Below, one piece after another: positions 34,147 to 43,221 of a stretch of 64,000 bases of DNA. Each line of letters begins with the position of its first letter. Within the stretch, counting starts at the first letter, position 1. The notes under the pieces are model-generated. The model did not search any database and was not told the origin of the DNA. It saw nothing but the letters and a program-made list of their open reading frames with translations. Origin of the DNA: Erwinia sp050410775. Its GTDB lineage: Bacteria > Pseudomonadota > Gammaproteobacteria > Enterobacterales > Enterobacteriaceae. The position numbers and the translations under genes are program-made. The stretch lies in assembly GCF_050410775.1 (NCBI RefSeq), contig NZ_CP191229.1. One strand, given 5' to 3'.

Positions 34147-36471
34147 TCAGCGACGCGTTCCGGAGGTTTCAACGGGCATCTCCACATGCTCCATCGCTAT
34201 CGGAATACTTTTATAGGCAGGTATGCCACTCCGGTCATCATAGCTATCCAGGGGCACCAGCACATTAGCTTCCGGATAATAGGCTCCTACCGATCCTGGG
34301 GCCATATCAATCACCACAATAGTCAGGTTATGCATACGCCGCGAGGTCGGGTTACCCTCAAAATCGAGCGCCACAATATTGACCCGATCGCCGACGCGCA
34401 CCTGGCGTTTCTCTGCCTCCTCCGCACTGATAAAGAGCACGTCTCGCCTGCCGGTAACGCCGCGATAACGGTCGTTCAGGCCATAGAGCGTGGTATTGTA
34501 CTGATCGTGACTGCGCAACGTAGTCAGGACCAGGTCATGGCACTTCAGCGAGCGCGGGTCCTCATTAATACCCTGCATTACCCTGAACTGGGCTTTACCG
34601 GATGGGGTGTTCCAGACGCGCTCCGATGCGGTATTCCGCAAGCGGAAGCCGCCCGGCTTTTGGATCCGTTCGTTAAAATCCTCAAATCCCGGGAAGACCG
34701 CTTCGATAGCATCGCGGATAAAACTGTAGTCGCCGATCATTTTATCCCAGTTAACCACGGTCTCTGGCAGGGTTGCTTTAGCAAGCCCGGCGACCAGGGC
34801 CGGTTCCGATTTCAGCCAGGGTGACGCGGGTTTCAGCGAACCGCGCGAAGCGTGAACCATCGACATGGAATCTTCTACTGTCACACTTTGTGCGCCGGAC
34901 GCCTGGATATCGGTCTCCGTACGGCCCAGCACCGGTAGCAGATAATTATGCTTACCCAGAAGCAGGTGGGAGCGGTTAAGTTTGGTCGCCATATGCACGA
35001 CCAGATCCAGCTTGCGCATGGCCGGGAAGGTGACCTGGGGATCGGAAATCGCCTCCGCCAGATTACCCCCGAGGCAAAGCAGGGCTTTCGTCTTACCGTC
35101 GCGCATCGCCTGAATGGCCGCGATGGCACCATGCCCATGTTCCTGTGGCGGCCTGAAGCCGAAAACCCGTTCAAGGCTGTCCAGCATCGTCTGTGAGGGG
35201 ATTTCCGTGATACCGACGGTGCGGTCGCCCTGCACGTTTGAATGGCCGCGTAACGGACAAATGCCCGCGCCTTTTTTCCCGATATTGCCACGCATCAGCA
35301 AAAGGTTAGCAATCTGCTGGACATTTTCCGTGCCGTACTGATGCTGGGTAATCCCCATGCCGTAGCAGATAATAGAACGGCCGGCGTTGGCATAGAGCCG
35401 GGCAATATGCTGGATTTCATCACGCGCCATGCCGGATACCTTAAGGATATGCTCCCATTCTGTGGCATCGAGATCGGCTTTCAGCTCGTTAAACCCCTGC
35501 GTATGCCCGCGGATAAAGTCCTCGTCAATAACGCCAGGTTCGCCTTTTGCTTCTGCTTCCTGATGCATCGACAGCAGGATTTTCATCACCCCTTTTAACA
35601 TTGCCGCATCGCCGCCGACGCGTACTTTATAATAGGTGGAAGCGAGCTCGGTAGAGCTTAACGACAGCATTTCGATTGGACTCTGTGGCGAGGTAAAGCG
35701 CTCCAGGCCCCGCTCGCGTAACGGGTTTATCGCCACGATAGTGGCGCCGCGCTTTGAAACTTCCCGCAGCGTCCCCAGCATCCGGGGATGATTCGTGCCG
35801 GGATTGTGGCCAATACAGAGAACCAGATCGCAGTGGTCAAAATCCTCCAGCTCTACCGTACCCTTACCAACGCCAATGGATTCCGGCAGACCGACGCTGG
35901 TCGGTTCATGGCACATGTTAGAGCAGTCCGGAAAATTATTTGTGCCATATTCGCGGGCGAAAAGCTGCCAGAGAAAGGCCGCTTCGTTCGAGGCCCGGCC
36001 GGAGGTGTAGAATTCCACGCTGTCGGGATCCTCATAGCCGCGCAGATGCGCACCAATCTCTCTGAAGGCGGTTTCCCACTCAATGGGCTGGTAGGTGTCG
36101 CTGGCCGGATCGTATTTCATCGGATGCGTCAGCCGGCCTTCACCTTCCAGTTCTAAAGCGTTACGTTCCCATAATTCGTTCACGGTATGGGCGGCAAAGA
36201 ATTCAGGTGTGGTTCGCTTACTGGTCGCCTCCCAGGATACGGCTTTCGCACCGTTTTCACAAAATTCAAAGGAGGAGGCGTGCCGTGGATCGGGCCAGGC
36301 GCAGCCCGGGCAGTCAAAGCCCTGAGGTTGATTCACTTTGAACAGGGCAATAACGTCCTGCTTCACCGACATCTGACCACGGATTGAATCGGCAACAGCT
36401 TTTAACGCGCCCCAGCCGCCTGCCGCGCCACCGTAGGGTTTAATGCCGGTTGTCCGGTTTTGCTCTTTCAT
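34147..36471 (-). CDS. ydeP: YdeP/FdhF-type molybdopterin oxidoreductase
   Basis: This 774-residue protein of the formate dehydrogenase/DMSO reductase superfamily is close to E. coli YdeP, which is linked to acid resistance. Family markers are YGGAAGGWGALKAVA near the N-terminus, CPGCAWPDPRH (cysteines for an iron-sulphur centre), EFYTSGRASNEAAFLWQ, CSNMCHEPTSVGLPESIGVGKG, IGHNPGTNHPRML and CPLRGHSNVQGDRTVGI. The late molybdopterin-dinucleotide domain has RSHDQYNTTLYGLNDRYRGV. It has no signal peptide, so it is cytoplasmic. The start at 36471 follows TGGAG; electron partner and substrate are unknown. Confidence 0.85.
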   Translation of the reverse strand: MKEQNRTTGIKPYGGAAGGWGALKAVADSIRGQMSVKQDVIALFKVNQPQGFDCPGCAWPDPRHASSFEFCENGAKAVSWEATSKRTTPEFFAAHTVNELWERNALELEGEGRLTHPMKYDPASDTYQPIEWETAFREIGAHLRGYEDPDSVEFYTSGRASNEAAFLWQLFAREYGTNNFPDCSNMCHEPTSVGLPESIGVGKGTVELEDFDHCDLVLCIGHNPGTNHPRMLGTLREVSKRGATIVAINPLRERGLERFTSPQSPIEMLSLSSTELASTYYKVRVGGDAAMLKGVMKILLSMHQEAEAKGEPGVIDEDFIRGHTQGFNELKADLDATEWEHILKVSGMARDEIQHIARLYANAGRSIICYGMGITQHQYGTENVQQIANLLLMRGNIGKKGAGICPLRGHSNVQGDRTVGITEIPSQTMLDSLERVFGFRPPQEHGHGAIAAIQAMRDGKTKALLCLGGNLAEAISDPQVTFPAMRKLDLVVHMATKLNRSHLLLGKHNYLLPVLGRTETDIQASGAQSVTVEDSMSMVHASRGSLKPASPWLKSEPALVAGLAKATLPETVVNWDKMIGDYSFIRDAIEAVFPGFEDFNERIQKPGGFRLRNTASERVWNTPSGKAQFRVMQGINEDPRSLKCHDLVLTTLRSHDQYNTTLYGLNDRYRGVTGRRDVLFISAEEAEKRQVRVGDRVNIVALDFEGNPTSRRMHNLTIVVIDMAPGSVGAYYPEANVLVPLDSYDDRSGIPAYKSIPIAMEHVEMPVETSGTRR

Positions 36472-36972
36472 AATGCTCCACATCAACTTTATTGGCTGTT
36501 TTTTTAAGCCTGGTACAGTAATTGCGTGAAAGCTGGAGATAAGTGTCAGAAAAATTGCGTAAAGGTTTTCGAAATGTTACGGCAGGCGTTTGCGATCGCT
36601 TCACAATAGGTGGGAACAGGGGCAGGGCGGCTGTGATCGTAAGTATTGATCCTCCATCTGAATCTTAACGCTGACTGTCCTGATAAATCCTGAGCGTGCG
36701 CGAAGCGGTTAACCAGAATGTTTTTCAGGCAGGAACTGCACCTGCTGGAAGAAGTAGCCGGACGTCTGGCGATGGAGGGTGCAGTAAACCACCCATACGG
36801 TAGCGATAATTACTTTCAGAATGCTTTATTCTGCAATTGGGAGAGCCGGGCACCGGTTTAACGGACGCCGGGTCAGCAAACCGGTTGAACCTGCACGCCG
36901 CTGAACGACGTGCCTGTATAATGGCGTGACTGGCGGGCTTTAAGCCCAGGGCCAGACCTCTCTGAAAGGGCA
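36472..36972. other. Intergenic stretch between ydeP and yaiL, with one possible small ORF
   Basis: About 500 bp. The ydeP promoter should lie near 36480-36560. A 47-codon open frame at 36718-36861 (+ strand, MFFRQELHLLEEVAGRLAME and ending CNWESRAPV) has a protein-like composition but no good ribosome-binding site; it may be a gene remnant or chance. Nothing else is recognised. Confidence 0.35.
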
Positions 36973-37512
36973 TTACCACATCAAATCATCGGGCACTTTG
37001 AAATCGGCGTAGGGATCTTCTTCGTCCTGCTCTTCCCGGCTAAGCGCACTGTTTAAGACAATACTGTTTGCATCGCGCTGCGCGATTTTATCAGCGACGC
37101 TCGCGGGGATAACAGCATATGTATTTTCGCCGCCGTTATCTGCAACCAAACGGGCAATGGCGAGGCGACCGCTAATCAGCTGAGCCTGGGTACTCTTATC
37201 CACAACGATTTTTTTAATTAAATTATTGTCTGTGAAGTTAAAAGCAATATCGCCTTTTGGGATAGCGATTCTATTCATTTCAATAAGCTGCTTCACCTGA
37301 GCTTTATACTCCTTCGATAACGCAGCCTGTTTTTGCTGTTCGTTAAGCTGCTTATCGCGCTCGAGCTGCGCTTTTTTATTTTCTTCCACTGCGGCCCTCG
37401 CCTCACGAGCCTGAACCCGTGATTTTTTAGCCGTTCTCTGGACCTTATCCATTTTTTTGCTGGTGACTAATCCCGCTTTTAACATCTGCTCTTGTAAGGT
37501 AAGTTTTGTCAT
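36973..37512 (-). CDS. yaiL: YaiL, DUF2058-family protein
   Basis: This 179-residue protein matches YaiL in length and layout: a start of LTLQEQMLKAGLVTSKK, a long basic coiled-coil-like helix (about residues 20-75, rich in Lys, Arg, Glu and Gln), then a small domain with IPKGDIAFNF, LISGRLAIARLVADNG and the acidic tail EEDPYADFKVPDDLMW. The family has no firmly known function; it has been described as polynucleotide-associated. A short decayed copy of the middle part lies at about 39836-39945 on the same strand. Confidence 0.88.
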   Translation of the reverse strand: MTKLTLQEQMLKAGLVTSKKMDKVQRTAKKSRVQAREARAAVEENKKAQLERDKQLNEQQKQAALSKEYKAQVKQLIEMNRIAIPKGDIAFNFTDNNLIKKIVVDKSTQAQLISGRLAIARLVADNGGENTYAVIPASVADKIAQRDANSIVLNSALSREEQDEEDPYADFKVPDDLMW

Positions 37513-37847
37513 CTTCGTTTCTGAACCCGTTGCAAAATTTGTGGGATTATACCTGTAATTACTGGGTCTGTAACAGGGCGCAGGACCCGATCGCTATGTG
37601 GTTTTCGTTTGCAGAGGCTCTTTGCTGCGGAGGTGAACTTGTCTGTTTGCTTCTGGCCCGGGGCACGGGCAAAGGCATTAACATAACGCTCTTGAGCGCG
37701 GTGGGGCACAACATGGCGAAAGGACTGCCAGATGAAAGGGGTTGAGAAAGAGTTGGCTATCACGGCGTACTGAGGTCAGTAAGCGTGGCTGAGATCCTGC
37801 CTGTGACTGGCGGAGGATCTCAGCAAAGGGGCAAAGTCCGGGTTAAT
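37513..37847. other. Intergenic stretch upstream of yaiL, nothing recognised
   Basis: 335 bp holding the presumed yaiL promoter next to 37513 and the downstream region of the cold-shock-domain gene. Short open frames on both strands show no family character. Confidence 0.35.
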
Positions 37848-38330
37848 TCAGACCTTAAGCAGTTTTACCGTCGCATCGATGTCTATCTCTTCTTCCGAGA
37901 AGATCAACGTCGTTCCCTGGAAGGTGGTGATCGCCAGTTTTTTCAGTGAGCGCATCTCATCAGGCTTAGCGGCTGTTTTCGGCCTGATGTTCCCCATCAG
38001 CACCCCGACAGAAAGCACCGCATTTTCTTTATCAATGCGGGTGTCGGCAGGCACTTCTTCGCTGTAAACCAGGTAAGATTTAATCGCCGTGAGCTTAAGG
38101 CGCTCGCCCGCGATATAGATGTATTTGCTTTCCGCCGCGACTTTCACCGCATAGGCTGACAGGCCCTTGTTATTCGTGGTGGGTTCGAACGTCACCGCCG
38201 CATTTTTTTTGATTAGCTCAGGGTTAGCGACCTTAATCACATGAAAATAACGGTTATCCCCGTTTTCATCTTTGATAAATCCAAACCCTTTATCCTGAAA
38301 CCAGGTTGTGATCGTTCCGTTCATCGCCAT
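37848..38330 (-). CDS. Cold-shock-domain protein with a C-terminal extension
   Basis: This 160-residue protein starts with a cold-shock (OB-fold) nucleic-acid-binding domain, about residues 1-68: GTITTWFQDKGFGFIKDE holds the RNP1 motif (KGFGFI), and RYFHV stands for RNP2 in place of the usual VFVHFS. Residues about 70-160 (YIYIAGERLKLTAIKSYLVY ... TTFQGTTLIFSEEEIDIDATVKLLKV) form a second, mixed alpha/beta part that I do not recognise. Ordinary Csp proteins are only about 70 residues long. It probably binds RNA or single-stranded DNA. AGGCGG precedes the start. Confidence 0.8.
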   Translation of the reverse strand: MAMNGTITTWFQDKGFGFIKDENGDNRYFHVIKVANPELIKKNAAVTFEPTTNNKGLSAYAVKVAAESKYIYIAGERLKLTAIKSYLVYSEEVPADTRIDKENAVLSVGVLMGNIRPKTAAKPDEMRSLKKLAITTFQGTTLIFSEEEIDIDATVKLLKV

Positions 38331-38715
38331 TACCGCCTACCTAATCGTTATCTACTCAGTTTTTGCAGCGCGCAGTGTAAAGCACAATGCCTGCGCAGAC
38401 TACGCCTTTGGTTTAAGTCTGGACGATAAATTTCGGCTATGCGAGGGCGGCTGCCAGGCAAAAATGGAAGCAGCGCAGAACGAAGCGCTTTGCGCGGTCG
38501 TGAGGAGAGCGGCGATATATAAAATCTGGCTGCTAAAGAGAGCCAGAAGAACGTTATAAGCGGCGTCTGGGCATAGCGGAAAGCATCGGGAAATTACCCG
38601 ATGGTCGGGCTACAGTGAGGATGGAGGAGATAAAGGGAGTTGGGCGACGTTTGAGAAGGAGAAGCGGACAGAACAACACCAGTTTGTATCCTTCTCAAAA
38701 TGGTCAGGTCAGATA
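38331..38715. other. Intergenic stretch upstream of the cold-shock-domain gene
   Basis: 385 bp, including the probable promoter and leader of the cold-shock-domain gene. A plus-strand frame from 38308 to 38559 overlaps that gene and encodes a sequence with no recognisable family; I do not call it a gene. Confidence 0.35.
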
Positions 38716-38961
38716 CTACTCATTGCCCCACTGGTTTAAGAAGTTAGCGATCTCATCAATGCGTTGCCCGTCAATACCCGCTTCACTGGCCATCTCTTTC
38801 TGCGCATTTTCGCTGATTTCTTCGTTATTCGTTAAGCTGGTGATCAGCAATTGAAAATAACGCGCCAGAGGTTCACGTTCTGACTCGCTTACAGGCTGTG
38901 CAGATTCAGTCGTATACTCATCCACGATGTCAAAATATTTGAGCGGTACTTCATTGTTCAT
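38716..38961 (-). CDS. ymjA: YmjA, DUF2543-family small protein
   Basis: This 81-residue acidic protein matches E. coli YmjA in length and in its characteristic parts: PLKYFDIVDEYTTE at the start, REPLARYFQLLITSLTNNEEIS in the middle and IDEIANFLNQWGNE at the end. It is probably a helical cytoplasmic protein of unknown function. The start follows an AGGAATG ribosome-binding site. Confidence 0.8.
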   Translation of the reverse strand: MNNEVPLKYFDIVDEYTTESAQPVSESEREPLARYFQLLITSLTNNEEISENAQKEMASEAGIDGQRIDEIANFLNQWGNE

Positions 38962-39276
38962 AAATCATTCCTGTGGTTAAAGCCTGTGCCGATCGTTGCC
39001 GCACCGGCTGGCTGAGATCGTATCAAACTTACCCGATCGGTTACTGGGAAATCATTGGATCGTGATTAAGCAAAGCAGAAGCGGTCAGAAGAGTCAATGA
39101 GGACGGGACCAGCCTTGAAAATGGCCTGGGTTTTCATCCGTTAGGAGGAGATTTTATAGCCGAAACGGCAAGATTATGTGCAAGCGTCAGCTTCGGATCG
39201 GGTATTACTGCGCCATTATGAGATATATTGGGAGCACTCCGTAACACTATCACTTTTGTAACAGGTAACATCAGCA
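38962..39276. other. Intergenic stretch between ymjA and yajD
   Basis: 315 bp between divergent genes; both promoters should lie here. No gene or known site recognised. Confidence 0.35.
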
Positions 39277-39624
39277 ATGGCACTGATCCCAAAGAACTAC
39301 ACCCGGCTGGAAAGCGGCTACCGTGAGAAAGCGCTAAAAATCTACCCCTGGGTATGTGGGCGCTGCTCGCGGGAGTTTGTTTATTCGAACCTGCGCGAAT
39401 TAACGGTTCACCATATCGATCACGACCATACCAACAACCCGGAAGATGGCAGTAACTGGGAGTTGTTATGTCTCTATTGCCACGATCATGAACATTCTAA
39501 GTACACGGAAGCTGATCAGTACGGCTCAACCGTTGTAGCGGGCGAGGATGCGCAAAACGATATTGATGCAGCGACCTACAATCCCTTTGCTGACCTGAAG
39601 TCGATGCTGAATAAAAAGAAATAG
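39277..39624 (+). CDS. yajD: YajD, HNH-nuclease-family protein
   Basis: This 115-residue protein has an HNH endonuclease fold: a zinc ribbon with CGRC (about residues 27-30) and CLYC (about 66-69) and the HNH core LTVHHIDHDHTNNPEDGSNW (about residues 43-62). Length and sequence match YajD of enterobacteria. Whether it cuts DNA is unknown; the family is widespread and not linked to phage. A GC-rich hairpin at 39634-39659 (GGTCCGC/GCGGACC) follows and may act as terminator. Confidence 0.85.
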   Translation: MALIPKNYTRLESGYREKALKIYPWVCGRCSREFVYSNLRELTVHHIDHDHTNNPEDGSNWELLCLYCHDHEHSKYTEADQYGSTVVAGEDAQNDIDAATYNPFADLKSMLNKKK

Positions 39625-39714
39625 CGGCTTAAAGGTCCGCTGAGGGTAGACGGCGGACCGCCCCGTTTCTGAAGCTTCACATTGCGCAGTGGGAACTGAA
39701 ACGGGCACTTCGAC

Positions 39715-39850
39715 TGGCTACCCGGAAGCCGGGCGTACTCATCAACTTCGCAGTTACTGCCCAGTTGGGTGGGGCTACTGGATGACGGTCGCCTGTTATC
39801 AGGCACCGGACGGACGCCGCAGCGGATGCCGCGCGTCAGTAAGTTCTCTT
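39715..39850 (+). pseudogene. Decayed 3' fragment of an RluA-family pseudouridine synthase gene
   Basis: The stretch reads PEAGRTHQLR in one frame and, after small deletions, GRLLSGTGRTPQRM in another. These line up with TPETGRTHQLR and GRLLPGTEGTPRMM of the intact gene at 33335-34033, in the same order and at nearly the same spacing. No start, catalytic HRLD motif or continuous frame remains, so it is a relic. It may come from a duplicate of that gene or from another RluA-family member. Confidence 0.75.
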
Positions 39851-39945
39851 CATACCGGTTCTCTGCACCGCTATCAACAGCCAGCCACGTAATGGCGAAA
39901 CGACTACTGATTAACTGAACGCGGATAGAATTATCCACCGCTATT
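39836..39945 (-). pseudogene. Decayed internal fragment of yaiL
   Basis: On the minus strand the stretch reads VQLISSRFAITWLAVDSGAENRY, matching QAQLISGRLAIARLVADNGGENTY of the intact YaiL (about residues 113-136). The nucleotide match with 37125-37215 is evident base by base with few gaps. No coiled-coil part and no C-terminal acidic tail are found. It lies directly against the RluA-family relic, convergent with it. Confidence 0.75.
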
Positions 39946-40361
39946 ATTACCTGGTGCCGGGTCTCTCCCGCACGGGCGGCGTATTCTGTTTAAACAGCGC
40001 TATTAAACGCTTCAGGACTGTTTCAGAAAGCATATACAGCAGCCGCAAACTTAGCAGGACGAGAGCGGAAATGGCATCAAAGGTTGCAGGATATTTCTGA
40101 TGTGGTACGGTATAAAGACCTAAAGTTAACCAGGAGCGAATATTACGGAACCCAGAGAAATTATTATCCGGTCCGTTGCCAAAAAATTATGATCATGAAT
40201 AATTTCGCAAGCCAACTTAACTCTTATAATATGCATCTGCGTTACTCCCGCCACCATTTCGACCATTAATCCAATAAGAAAATAAGCCTGTCTCTTCTCC
40301 TTCCGGAGAAGGATTTCATTCGCCTGTACGATCCCCCAGGAAAATATTAAGGTTATTAATT
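39946..40361. other. Intergenic stretch upstream of proX
   Basis: About 415 bp, turning AT-rich after 40100. A hairpin-like TCTCTTCTCCTTCCGGAGAAGG lies near 40292. The proX promoter is expected in the last 150 bp. No gene recognised. Confidence 0.35.
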
Positions 40362-41363
40362 ATGAATAAGAAAAATTTCCTCGCTTTATTTCTCACCTCG
40401 TTAATCAGTTCACCTGCTGTTTTAGCCGCCGATCTGCCGGGTAAGGGTATTACGGTTTTACCTGTACAGAGTACGCTCCCGGAGGAATCGTTTCAGACCG
40501 AATTGATTAACAAGGCCCTGGAGAAGCTGGGTTACCAGGTTAAACCTACCAAAGAAGTTGAATACAACGTCGCTTATACGGCGATTGCTGCGGGAGATGC
40601 AACCTATATGGCCGTAAACTGGGAGCCATTGCAGAAGGATATGTATAACGCTGCCGGCGGAGACGATAAGTTTTTCCGCAAAGGAACCTATATCAGCGGG
40701 GCCGCCCAGGGTTACCTTATTGATAAAAAAACGGCGGAAAAATATCACATTACGGATATCTCACAGCTGAAAGATCCAAAAATAGCAAAAATTTTTGATG
40801 CCAATGATGATGGGAAAGCCGATCTTGCAGGTTGTAATCCGGGGTGGGTTTGTGGTCAGGTTATCAATGCACAAATTAAAGCGTACGGTCTGAGCAATAC
40901 TGTGCAGCAGAATCAGGGTAATTATTCTGCGATCATTGCAGATACGTTGACGCGTTATAAAGCGGGAAAACCTGTTCTTTACTTTACATGGACACCATAT
41001 TGGGTAAGTGATGAATTAAAACCGGGCAAAGATGTTGTCTGGCTTACCGTGCCTTTCTCAGCGACGCCGGGAACGCAGAAAAACGAAGATACCTCGCTAG
41101 CTAACGGTAAAAATTACGGCTTCAAGCCTAATAATGAGCATATTGTCGCTAATAAAGCCTGGGCGGAAAAGAACCCCGCAGCGGCAAAATTGTTTGCAAT
41201 CGCCAGCCTGCCGCTGTCAGACGTTAATGCACAAAATCAGCGTATGCACGCTGGCGAATCCTCCACTGCGGATGTGCAACGTCATGTAGAAGGCTGGATA
41301 CATGCGCATCAGAAGACTTTCGATGGCTGGATCAGGGAAGCCGCTGCTGCTGCCGAAAAGTGA
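40362..41363 (+). CDS. proX: ProX-type glycine betaine/proline betaine-binding periplasmic protein
   Basis: This 333-residue binding protein is of the ProX family (osmoprotectant ABC import). It has a signal peptide (MNKKNFLALFLTSLISSPAVLA) and ProX landmarks: GITVLPVQSTLPEESFQTELI, YTAIAAGDATYMAVNWEPL (a binding-site tryptophan), CNPGWVCGQVINAQI (disulphide cysteines and tryptophan) and LYFTWTPYWVSDELKPGKDVVWL. No proV or proW genes are next to it, so it is either an additional binding protein for a transporter elsewhere or a stray copy. Confidence 0.88.
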   Translation: MNKKNFLALFLTSLISSPAVLAADLPGKGITVLPVQSTLPEESFQTELINKALEKLGYQVKPTKEVEYNVAYTAIAAGDATYMAVNWEPLQKDMYNAAGGDDKFFRKGTYISGAAQGYLIDKKTAEKYHITDISQLKDPKIAKIFDANDDGKADLAGCNPGWVCGQVINAQIKAYGLSNTVQQNQGNYSAIIADTLTRYKAGKPVLYFTWTPYWVSDELKPGKDVVWLTVPFSATPGTQKNEDTSLANGKNYGFKPNNEHIVANKAWAEKNPAAAKLFAIASLPLSDVNAQNQRMHAGESSTADVQRHVEGWIHAHQKTFDGWIREAAAAAEK

Positions 41364-41946
41364 GCAGGGGTTATAATTCCGTGTCCCTTTATGGCTGCAG
41401 CCCTCTGGCTGTGACTGCGTCGCCTCAGTTAATTTATCGTCACTGAGTTAAGCACGCCGGATCGGTTGAGGTCCGGCGCTTTAGCACCCGACCAGCGCGA
41501 CAGAAGCTAAAAATACTCCTTTCCTGATCTGCTACGGAGCAGTCTAAGCAAATTGTTCTGTCACCTCCCGGATGGTTCTGGGTTGCAAGCCAGCCGGTGA
41601 TGCTTTCCGGAAATCAAAACCGCGTTCGCTTATCTTTTGATGACGTAAACTGCATGCAGGTAATTTATCCCTGAATAAATAGCAGTCCTGAAAGACCGCT
41701 TACAGGCCTACGACCGGCATATAGCGGAATCAACTACCAACTGTACTTCTGACATTCAAGAGTCAGTCAAACCACAAGCTTCCTGATGAGTAACGCGAGG
41801 TAATTTTCTATGTAATATAATTATAAAAATAACATTATGAAATAGGGTTATACTTTGTACGCTTTTTTTTATGATTTCAGTCAATATTTTCTTTTTTCAA
41901 AAGCGTAAAGTGCAGTCAGTCTGTTAATCAATTCAGCGTGACCATC
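41364..41946. other. Intergenic stretch after proX with a terminator-like hairpin
   Basis: About 580 bp. CGCCGGA (41455-41461) pairs with TCCGGCG (41472-41478), followed by CTTTAG, a weak terminator for proX. The remainder becomes AT-rich towards the dgcZ-like gene and contains its promoter. No gene recognised. Confidence 0.4.
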
Positions 41947-42852
41947 ATGTTCCGGAAAATTAGCGGTTTTGAAATTGAATCTGATATAAAAGAACTTAAT
42001 TCTGCTGTCAGTACGCATTTTGAATGGGCTAATCGTTTGATTGCTACTGCGCTTTTCAGAGACCCTGCGGACAGCAAAATGACAGATAGCGAATCTCATC
42101 TTCACTGTCATTTCAGTCGCTGGCTAAATATCAGTTTGGATCTAAATGACAATCAGATAACAGGTCTGGATATAATTGACGCCACACACGCCAGGATGCA
42201 TGAAGCTATGCGATTGCTTTTAGGGTCAATACAAAGCAGTGAGGAAAACCGTACAGGGCTGGAGGGATACTATACAGCTCAGCGAGCTTTTCTTGATGCT
42301 GTTGATCGCTACAGAAGCAAGCTGATAACGTTACGAAATAAGCATGATTCGCTTACCGGCCTTCCTCTCAGGCAAGTTATGTTCACACAGTTCCAGAAGA
42401 TCAAAGAACATGCCCGCCTTAACGGTAAGCGCCTGTACATAACTTTATTTGATATAGATTATTTTAAAAAATTCAATGACAGGTATGGGCATATCTCAGG
42501 AGATGCTCTCCTCAGAGAGATGGGAAGCTATCTTTTATTTCTGGCCAGCAATAAAGAAAAAGTTTACCGTTTTGGTGGCGAAGAGTTTATTTTTATTCAT
42601 GAATTTGAAAATAATGAGCAATTTTTTTCTGCGCTGTTCAGGATAAGGGAAGGGTTACAGTCCCATCTGTTTATAAACCTCTTTGACACTGTCAACATCA
42701 CCGTTACCTCAGGGTCCTGTCCGGTGGCGGCTGGTGAGACACTGCAGTCTTTGATAGAAAAGGCTGACTATACTATGTCTCTTGGCAAAGAGCAGGGACG
42801 GGGGCGTGCTCTTTACAACGATCACGGTTTAATCAAAACAGTCTGTAAATAA
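41947..42852 (+). CDS. dgcZ: Zinc-sensing diguanylate cyclase (DgcZ-like)
   Basis: This 301-residue protein makes cyclic di-GMP. The N-terminal CZB zinc-sensor domain keeps all four ligands of E. coli DgcZ (His24, Cys54, His81, His85, each shifted by two positions from the E. coli protein). The C-terminal GGDEF domain has HDSLTGLPLRQVMF, LFDIDYFKKFNDRYGH and the active-site signature RFGGEEF. Zinc is expected to inhibit the enzyme. The ATG at 41947 is chosen because it aligns with the E. coli start; a GTG nine bases earlier is possible and no strong ribosome-binding site is seen. AT-rich relative to the core genes. Confidence 0.85.
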   Translation: MFRKISGFEIESDIKELNSAVSTHFEWANRLIATALFRDPADSKMTDSESHLHCHFSRWLNISLDLNDNQITGLDIIDATHARMHEAMRLLLGSIQSSEENRTGLEGYYTAQRAFLDAVDRYRSKLITLRNKHDSLTGLPLRQVMFTQFQKIKEHARLNGKRLYITLFDIDYFKKFNDRYGHISGDALLREMGSYLLFLASNKEKVYRFGGEEFIFIHEFENNEQFFSALFRIREGLQSHLFINLFDTVNITVTSGSCPVAAGETLQSLIEKADYTMSLGKEQGRGRALYNDHGLIKTVCK

Positions 42853-43221
42853 GATCATCAACCTGTTATATAAATAATTCAAATTTGCTTATTTTAATGG
42901 ATAAAGTAATTAATTATATATGTCGCAATATTTTTCTGCATATTCAGATCAGGATGCATACTTATTATCCACCGCAGTTATAAAATCCGCCTTGCGTAAA
43001 ACCTCCTTTAACCGGTCATTGCTGGGAATGCCGCAGGTTTAACTTCATAATATCGTAATGAACAGATCGACGTAAACTTATCTTTTCTGGTCAGATTATC
43101 TTGTTGCAAGTATGGCTCTCCTCATTTATTTGAAGCACTGCCAGAGTTTTCCATCAGGGCAACGCTCCAGAGTAAATAAACAAGATTTAATGGTATATTT
43201 GCGCCCTACAGAACTGTTAAC
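42853..43221. other. AT-rich intergenic stretch, nothing recognised
   Basis: 369 bp between the dgcZ-like gene and the convergent lipoprotein gene. It contains TATATAAATAATTC-type runs but no clear terminator hairpin, promoter or gene. Confidence 0.3.

Noticed and set aside
38308..38559. Plus-strand 83-codon frame overlapping the cold-shock-domain gene
   Set aside because: It overlaps the 5' end of a supported gene on the other strand and shows no family features or ribosome-binding site.
39277..39624. YajD as a phage or homing endonuclease
   Set aside because: The HNH protein matches a conserved chromosomal family by length and sequence and has no phage genes beside it.
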